26,698 nt of DNA, taken from positions 1 through 26,698 of the forward strand of contig JAPLGI010000143.1 in assembly GCA_026390245.1 (NCBI GenBank), written 5' to 3'. The DNA is from Caldisericota bacterium. GTDB lineage: Bacteria; Caldisericota; Caldisericia; Cryosericales; Cryosericaceae. Made by a program: the position numbers and the translations under genes. Under the pieces are notes generated by a model that made no database searches, was not told where the DNA came from, and saw only the letters and a list, made by a program, of their open reading frames with translations. Below are positions 22,305 through 26,698 of this stretch, in pieces (the stretch's first letter is position 1; every line of letters begins with the position of its first letter).

Positions 22305-23429
22305 CTATCTTACCAGGGCCAGGATCAAGCCGCCTGCAATGATGGAGGCGATCTGCCCTGCCACATTGGCACCGACGGCATGCATGATGATGAAATTGCC
22401 GCCGTCTTCCTGCTGTGCCATCTTCTGGATGACGCGGGCAGACATCGGGAACGCCGATATGCCGCATGCACCGATCATGGGATTGATCTTGCGTTTCCGG
22501 AAGAGGTTGATCAGCTTCGCGAAGAGCACTCCTCCCGCCGTGTCGAACACGAACGCAATGAGACCCATCGCAATAATGAGGAGTGTCGTCGGGTTCAGGA
22601 ATTGTTTCCCCCCCATGGACGACCCTATCGTGATCCCCAGCAGAATAGTCACCAGGCTGGTAAGCTCGTTCTGAGCCGTCTTGGAGAGACGCTCCGTCAC
22701 TCCGGACTCGCGCAGCAGGTTGCCGAACATGAGGCTGCCGATCAGCGCCACGGACATGGGTGCAATAATGCCAGCGATGAGAGTGACAGCAATGGGAAAG
22801 ATGACTTTCACCGTTCTTGACACCTCATGGCCAGGATTCTCCATGTGAATCATGCGCTCTTCGCGAGTCGTGAGAGCTCGAATGACCGGCGGTTGAATGA
22901 TCGGAACCAGCGACATGTACGAATACGCAGCAACCGTGATGGGCGCCAGCAGTCCTGGAGCGAACCGCGTAGCCACATAGATGGACGTCGGCCCGTCAGC
23001 TGCCCCGATGATTCCGATTGCAGCAGCCTCTCTGAGACCTGGAATACCTGCGACACCCGGGATGCGTCCGACCAGCAGAGCCAGCATCATCGTGAAGAAG
23101 ATCCCGAATTGTGCTGCCGCCCCAAAAAACAGCATTTCGGGGTCCTGGAGGAGTGGACCGAAGTCAATCATCGCTCCCACGCCGACGAAGATCAGAATGG
23201 GAAAGAGCTCATTTGTGATACCACCCTTGAACAAGACGTCCAGGAAGCCTCCGCCGACCGCCGACGAAAATGGGATGTTGGCCAGCAGACAGCCGAACCC
23301 CATGGGCAGAAGAAGATTCGGCTCATACTCCTTCTTCACGGCAAGCCAGATAAGTGCCAGGCCAACGCCGAACATGGCCCATACGCGCCAGTCCCCCATG
23401 CCGACAATTCCACGCAGCAATTCTGTCAT
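22305..23429 (-). CDS. oadB: Sodium-pump decarboxylase beta subunit (OadB/MmdB)
   Basis: A 374-residue integral membrane protein of the OadB/GcdB/MmdB family. It decarboxylates carboxybiotin and pumps Na+ outward. Many transmembrane helices are visible. The conserved GAADGPTSIY (142-151) contains D145, the key sodium-pathway aspartate, and the C-terminal GACGISAFPMSARV is another family hallmark. The start is the ATG at 23427-23429 with a weak GGGGT site. It is separated from the biotin-carrier gene by a strong hairpin and its own candidate promoter, so its expression may be set independently. Confidence 0.95.
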   Translation of the reverse strand: MTELLRGIVGMGDWRVWAMFGVGLALIWLAVKKEYEPNLLLPMGFGCLLANIPFSSAVGGGFLDVLFKGGITNELFPILIFVGVGAMIDFGPLLQDPEMLFFGAAAQFGIFFTMMLALLVGRIPGVAGIPGLREAAAIGIIGAADGPTSIYVATRFAPGLLAPITVAAYSYMSLVPIIQPPVIRALTTREERMIHMENPGHEVSRTVKVIFPIAVTLIAGIIAPMSVALIGSLMFGNLLRESGVTERLSKTAQNELTSLVTILLGITIGSSMGGKQFLNPTTLLIIAMGLIAFVFDTAGGVLFAKLINLFRKRKINPMIGACGISAFPMSARVIQKMAQQEDGGNFIIMHAVGANVAGQIASIIAGGLILALVR

Positions 23430-23469
23430 ACACTACCCCGCTTTTGCTCGAAGTACTCTCCCTGCAATC

Positions 23470-23497
23470 ATTGTACAAGACCGGGCAAGTTCTCCAA
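23470..23497 (-). promoter_or_regulatory. Candidate internal promoter for oadB-oadG-lipoprotein
   Basis: Minus-strand TTGGAG (23492-23497, 4 of 6) and TACAAT (23470-23475, 5 of 6) are 16 nt apart, giving a start near 23463, about 34 nt before oadB. It lies directly after the hairpin that follows the biotin-carrier gene. Confidence 0.5.
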
Positions 23498-23502
23498 GAA
23501 CG

Positions 23503-23544
23503 CGGGACACTCCTCGTGAGCCACAATGCCCGAGGAGTGTCCCG
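23503..23544 (-). terminator. Strong hairpin between biotin-carrier gene and oadB
   Basis: A perfect 14-bp stem: CGGGACACTCCTCG (23503-23516) with CGAGGAGTGTCCCG (23531-23544), loop 14 nt. It is 20 nt past the biotin-carrier stop. The tail (GTTCTTGGAGAAC) can form a small second hairpin and has no long T run, so it may act as a partial terminator, an mRNA-processing site or a stability element. Confidence 0.6.
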
Positions 23545-23564
23545 ACCAAGGAGACTGTCGACTG

Positions 23565-23984
23565 TCAGGCAAGCCTGAGCAGAAGATCTCCAGTCTTCAC
23601 CGTCTGGTTGGACACGACGGCTACTTCCTCGACCGTACAATCACGTGGAGCAAGGATCTCATTCTCCATCTTCATAGCTTCAATGATCAGAAGCGTGTCA
23701 CCTTTCTTCCAGGAGCTTCCCGGGGTCGCCATGACCTTCAGAACCTTGCCGGGCAGCGGCGACTTCATAGCCGTCACACCACCTGCAGGAGCGGCGGACC
23801 CTGGAGCAGCCGGACTTGCTGCAGGCACTGGAGCAGAAGCCGGCCGGGGAGCAAGTACAGGCACAGACGCAGAAACGGGAGCCACCGGAGCCGACACCGC
23901 CATATGTCCTGACTTCTGCGCACTGACCTCCTCCACGTCGACGTCGAACGTCTTGCCATTTACCGTGATCTTGTACTTTTTCAT
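23565..23984 (-). CDS. mmdC: Biotin carboxyl carrier subunit of the decarboxylase (MmdC-like)
   Basis: A 139-residue biotin carrier. The N-terminal 25 residues (MKKYKITVNGKTFDVDVEEV) are the usual docking strand. A proline- and alanine-rich flexible linker covers about 30-70. The C-terminal biotinyl domain has the signature EAMKMEN with K105 as the biotinylated lysine. It shuttles CO2 between the carboxyltransferase (24279-25826) and the membrane pump (22305-23429). The start is the ATG at 23982-23984 with GGAGG 7 nt upstream. Confidence 0.95.
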   Translation of the reverse strand: MKKYKITVNGKTFDVDVEEVSAQKSGHMAVSAPVAPVSASVPVLAPRPASAPVPAASPAAPGSAAPAGGVTAMKSPLPGKVLKVMATPGSSWKKGDTLLIIEAMKMENEILAPRDCTVEEVAVVSNQTVKTGDLLLRLA

Positions 23985-23998
23985 GGTCTATCCTCCCG

Positions 23999-24268
23999 TC
24001 AGCGCCAGCGCGGCCTGACTGATTGTTCATGTGGCAATCGTCTCCATGCCGCGTTGACATGGGGCAGTGGGGTTTCTGTCTGTTGGATTGACACTCCTGC
24101 AGCGGCCAGCGCGGCCATGACTGCCACTACAGCAACATCGTCGAGACTGGACAAATCGGACAGGGGGGCTGGACGATCGTTCTCTTCGCTCGCAGCCAAT
24201 GCCGCTGCCGCAACAACAGCCAGCTCCTCGTCCGTCACATCCTGTCCGTGCAAATCCATGCGAATCAT
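23999..24268 (-). CDS. Small Ala-rich protein of the decarboxylase operon (delta/epsilon-like subunit?)
   Basis: An 89-residue acidic, alanine-rich protein. Two helical blocks, DEELAVVAAAALAASEE and LDDVAVVAVMAALAAAG, are followed by a short basic tail with WRRLPHEQSVRPRWR. The position between the carboxyltransferase and biotin-carrier genes, and the tryptophan/arginine-rich end, fit a small delta/epsilon-type subunit of methylmalonyl-CoA decarboxylases. No strong transmembrane anchor is obvious. The start at 24266-24268 has only a moderate GGACGGG site; an ATG three codons later is possible. The identity is inferred from context and composition. Confidence 0.6.
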   Translation of the reverse strand: MIRMDLHGQDVTDEELAVVAAAALAASEENDRPAPLSDLSSLDDVAVVAVMAALAAAGVSIQQTETPLPHVNAAWRRLPHEQSVRPRWR

Positions 24269-24278
24269 GACACCCGTC

Positions 24279-25826
24279 CTAGAGCGGGATGTTCCCGTGC
24301 TTGCGCGTCGGCCGTTCCTCGCGCTTGTTTGCAGCGGCTCTGAAGGAACGGATGACACGACTTCGAAGTTCCGATGGCTCCAGGATGTCATCAACAAGAC
24401 CCCGCTCTCCAGCTACATACGGGTTATAGAGCTTCTCCTTGTAGTCGGCAATGAGTTTCTGACGTGTGGCTTCAGCATCTGCAGCCTCACGGATCTCTTT
24501 GGAGAAGATGATCTGAGCAGCACCGTCTGCGCCCATCACCGCGATCTCAGCTGATGGAAGGGCAAACACAAAATCCGCTCCAAGATCACGACATGACATC
24601 GCGATGTACGCTCCACCGTATGCCTTGCGGAGGATGACGGTCACCTTTGGCACGGTGCACTCCGAGAAGGCATAGAGAAGCTTGGCCCCGTGACGAATAA
24701 TGCCCCCGTGTTCCTGGTCGACACCCGGAAGGTATCCGCCCACGTCCACCAGCGTAAGCAATGGAATGTTAAATGCATCGCAGAATCGGACGAAGCGGGC
24801 TGCCTTGTCAGAACTGTCGATGTTCAGGACTCCTGCCATCGACCTGGACTGATTCGCAACCACTCCCACGACCTGGCCGCCCATGTGGGCAAGACCAACG
24901 CATATCGACTTTGCAAAGCCAGCGGCTATCTCGAAGAACTTCCCTCCGTCCGCCAGACTCTCAATAACCTTGCGCACGTCATATGGCTTGTTCGATTCGG
25001 CAGGGATGATGTCGCCGATTTCCGCCGTGTTTCGCTCAACAGGGTCGTCACATTGTCCTGCAGGCGCGTCTTCGCTGTTGTTCGCTGGCAGATAGGACAG
25101 GAGCTCGCGGATGAGGTGGATGGCCTCCTCATCATTGGCTGCTGCCAAGTGGACATTGCCGCTTTTTTCGGCGTGCACAGCGAGACCTCCGAGCTCCTCG
25201 TCTGTAACTTCCTCGCCTGTGACACTCTGGATGACCTTTGGACCAGTGATGAACATACGAGCCTGATCGGTCATCACGACAAAATCCATAATGCCCGGTG
25301 AATAGACCGCCCCGCCAGCACAAGGGCCCGCAATCATGGAAATCTGAGGAATGACCCCCGAGCTGAGCGTGTTCCGGTAGAAAATGCTGGCGTAGCCCTT
25401 CAGCGAGTCGATGCCTTCCTGGATGCGGGCTCCACCAGAATCACTGATGCTGACAATGGGAGCTCCAAATTTCAGCGCAAGGTCCTGCACATGAGCGATC
25501 TTCGCTGCATGCATCTCGCCAAGTGAACCCCCCGCAACGGTGAAATCCTGGGAATAGATGAAGACCAGGCGACCATCGACATATCCATGGCCCGTGACCA
25601 CACCATCGCCAGGCAATTCCTGCTTGTCCAGCCCAAACCCTGTATTCCGATGACTCACGAAGACATTTTCTTCCTGAAATGAACCTGGGTCCAGCAGGAG
25701 CTCGATGCGCTCGCGTGCGGTCAGCTTGCCGGCTTCATGCTGTTTCTTGGCGCGACCGCTTCCTCCGCCTGCGATGATCTGCTCTCTTTTCGACCGCAAG
25801 GTCGAAAACCGCTCATCATTGCTCAT
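24279..25826 (-). CDS. mmdA: Methylmalonyl-CoA decarboxylase / acyl-CoA carboxyltransferase alpha subunit
   Basis: A 515-residue carboxyltransferase of the MmdA/PccB family that transfers the carboxyl group of a carboxy-acyl-CoA, probably (S)-methylmalonyl-CoA, to biotin. Two crotonase-type domains are seen, each with an oxyanion-hole signature: ISDSGGARIQEG with GPCAGGAVYSPG (from about 127 and 167), then DVGGYLPGVDQEHGG with RKAYGGAYIAM. The C-terminus ends RKHGNIPL, typical of the family. The start is the ATG at 25824-25826 with GAGGAGGT upstream. Its neighbours (biotin carrier, OadB) favour decarboxylase over ATP-driven carboxylase, since no biotin carboxylase is present here. Confidence 0.93.
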   Translation of the reverse strand: MSNDERFSTLRSKREQIIAGGGSGRAKKQHEAGKLTARERIELLLDPGSFQEENVFVSHRNTGFGLDKQELPGDGVVTGHGYVDGRLVFIYSQDFTVAGGSLGEMHAAKIAHVQDLALKFGAPIVSISDSGGARIQEGIDSLKGYASIFYRNTLSSGVIPQISMIAGPCAGGAVYSPGIMDFVVMTDQARMFITGPKVIQSVTGEEVTDEELGGLAVHAEKSGNVHLAAANDEEAIHLIRELLSYLPANNSEDAPAGQCDDPVERNTAEIGDIIPAESNKPYDVRKVIESLADGGKFFEIAAGFAKSICVGLAHMGGQVVGVVANQSRSMAGVLNIDSSDKAARFVRFCDAFNIPLLTLVDVGGYLPGVDQEHGGIIRHGAKLLYAFSECTVPKVTVILRKAYGGAYIAMSCRDLGADFVFALPSAEIAVMGADGAAQIIFSKEIREAADAEATRQKLIADYKEKLYNPYVAGERGLVDDILEPSELRSRVIRSFRAAANKREERPTRKHGNIPL

Positions 25827-25879
25827 ACTACCTCCTCAAGATTTCGGCTGGCAAATAAACGTGACAAACTCTCCTCGTA

Positions 25880-25907
25880 AGTATACCGGGTTCACAACGG
25901 CACTCAA
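25880..25907 (-). promoter_or_regulatory. Candidate sigma70 promoter for the mmd operon
   Basis: Minus-strand TTGAGT (25902-25907) and TATACT (25880-25885) are 16 nt apart. Transcription would start near 25873, about 47 nt before mmdA. Confidence 0.55.
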
Positions 25908-25924
25908 CCGGCGCCACATGCGAA

Positions 25925-25954
25925 TGTCCCCTGCAGCAGGAGCCACAGGGGACA
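25925..25954 (-). terminator. Hairpin after the preA-like gene, probable terminator
   Basis: TGTCCCCTG (25925-25933) pairs perfectly with CAGGGGACA (25946-25954), loop 12 nt. A second small palindrome, CTGAGTC (25962-25968) with GACTCAG (25970-25976), overlaps the stop codon. There is no T-rich tail on the minus strand. Confidence 0.5.
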
Positions 25955-25972
25955 GAGGCGCCTGAGTCGGAC

Positions 25973-26698
25973 TCAGCGGGTTCCTGTGAACTGGAAGTAG
26001 TGAATCTTGCCGTCCAGTTCCTCCTTCATCCGAATGGCGTTCACCGGACAGACCTGCATGCACTGCCCACACCCGGGGCACTTGTCGGCATCAACGGACG
26101 GCTGTCTCTTCTCGACATCCCACAGAATAGCTCTGTGCGCTCCGTCGGTGCAAGCCCGGAAGCAATTGCCGCAACCGATGCACTGGTCAAGGTCGATATC
26201 CGAATGCGACTGAGGGGTTGCCAACAGTTCCTGGCCCTTGATGCTGCCGAGCGCCTTGCCGACAATGTCCAGCGGCGATGTGTATCCCTTGCGATCGAGG
26301 TAGTCGGCAAGACCGCTCCTGAGATCCCGTATCGTGCCAAAACCGTGATGCATCGGGAGTGTGCAGAACTGCACATTGGACGCTCCAACAGCCATCAGTT
26401 CCACGGCGTCACTCCAGGAATAGGCCCCACCATTCCCACTGATGGTGATATCGACATTCTGGGCAATCTCTGCGATGGTACGGAGCGTGAGGGGCTTGAT
26501 GGCCATGCCGGTCATGCCCGAATACGCACCCTCGCCGAAGAGGGAAGGACGCGGTTCGAGTGTCTCGACATCGACGCCAATCAGCGCAGGCACCGAGTTG
26601 CTTGCAGTGACACCGTCGACGCCAGCGCGCTTCAGTGCCCTGGCAATCTCGACGATATCCGTTACCTGGGGAGTGATCTTGATGAGAACGGGGGTATC
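25973..26698 (-). CDS. preA: PreA-like dihydropyrimidine dehydrogenase subunit (partial, 5' end outside window)
   Basis: The reading frame runs uninterrupted to the right edge; 241 C-terminal residues are visible. The first part is a dihydroorotate-dehydrogenase-like FMN barrel: [18 protein letters not shown], then GVTASNS and [14 protein letters not shown], followed by [19 protein letters not shown] for phosphate binding of FMN. A C-terminal ferredoxin domain has two [4Fe-4S] sites, [11 protein letters not shown] and [13 protein letters not shown]. This layout fits PreA, which with a PreT-like partner reduces uracil or thymine using NADH. An internal ATG at 26591-26593 is not the true start. 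A related flavoenzyme of unknown substrate is possible. Confidence 0.85.
   Translation of the reverse strand, partial: DTPVLIKITPQVTDIVEIARALKRAGVDGVTASNSVPALIGVDVETLEPRPSLFGEGAYSGMTGMAIKPLTLRTIAEIAQNVDITISGNGGAYSWSDAVELMAVGASNVQFCTLPMHHGFGTIRDLRSGLADYLDRKGYTSPLDIVGKALGSIKGQELLATPQSHSDIDLDQCIGCGNCFRACTDGAHRAILWDVEKRQPSVDADKCPGCGQCMQVCPVNAIRMKEELDGKIHYFQFTGTR

Noticed and set aside
22981..24018. 345-residue plus-strand ORF
   Set aside because: Antisense to oadB and the biotin-carrier gene, low complexity where it mirrors the Pro/Ala linker, no ribosome site.
1..26698. CRISPR arrays, tRNA or rRNA genes, insertion sequences, prophage
   Set aside because: I saw no regularly spaced repeats, cloverleaf sequences, transposase motifs or phage genes on either strand; a covariance-model scan could still find something I missed.

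Overview
The window looks like the chromosome of an obligately anaerobic, fermentative bacterium of moderate GC content. The clues are a four-subunit pyruvate:ferredoxin oxidoreductase, a biotin-dependent sodium-pump decarboxylase, NuoE/HndB-type electron-transfer subunits, a ferredoxin-linked disulfide reductase, and a flavodoxin/ferritin-like fusion. PorG resembles the Thermotoga enzyme as I remember it, and the coaD neighbourhood resembles Clostridia. I cannot name the phylum from sequence alone; a deep-branching anaerobic lineage is an inference. Almost every gene has a strong AGGAGG-type ribosome binding site, genes overlap or nearly touch, and most lie on the minus strand.

Layout. 1-1553 (minus): a MobA-like molybdenum cofactor enzyme, a NuoE/HndA [2Fe-2S] subunit and an HndB-like ferredoxin domain protein, running off the left edge. 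1893-2162 (plus): rpsT, whose terminator lies inside the convergent holA. 2149-5882 (minus): a housekeeping run coaD - coiled-coil protein - DUF177 - asnS - holA. 5982-8198 (minus): a polar amino-acid ABC transporter (binding lipoprotein, permease, ATPase). 8338-10108 (plus): a small two-helix membrane protein, a gamma-class carbonic anhydrase, and a second, orphan binding lipoprotein paralogous to the first. 10197-12803 (minus): an ABC-2 exporter with one ATPase and two permeases, preceded by a consensus promoter and a leader of about 240 nt with two tiny coupled ORFs. 13222-16931 (minus): a five-gene sulfur/thiol operon with a divergent cysteine desulfurase, an IscU fused to a DUF59-like domain, threonine aldolase, glutaredoxin, and a ferredoxin:thioredoxin reductase catalytic chain fused to rubredoxin. 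17042-17980 (minus): a flavodoxin-ferritin-like fusion. 18061-21129 (minus): porGDAB. 21288-25826 (minus): methylmalonyl-CoA decarboxylase-like genes, a degenerate ZnuA-like lipoprotein, and a 44-residue OadG-like peptide gene. 25973-26698 (minus, partial): a PreA-like dihydropyrimidine dehydrogenase, open at the right edge.

How it fits together. Pyruvate oxidation makes reduced ferredoxin. NuoE/HndB modules, PreA-like enzymes and the FTR/glutaredoxin pair could use low-potential electrons. The biotin decarboxylase could turn decarboxylation of a carboxy-acyl-CoA into a sodium gradient. The flavodoxin-ferritin fusion and the disulfide reductase suggest defence against oxygen or peroxide. No tRNA, rRNA, CRISPR array, transposase or phage gene was recognised. 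The most unusual items are the fusion proteins with altered catalytic residues, the leader ORFs before the exporter, the odd porG start with an in-frame UGA, and the operator-like repeat around the -10 box of the flavodoxin-ferritin gene.
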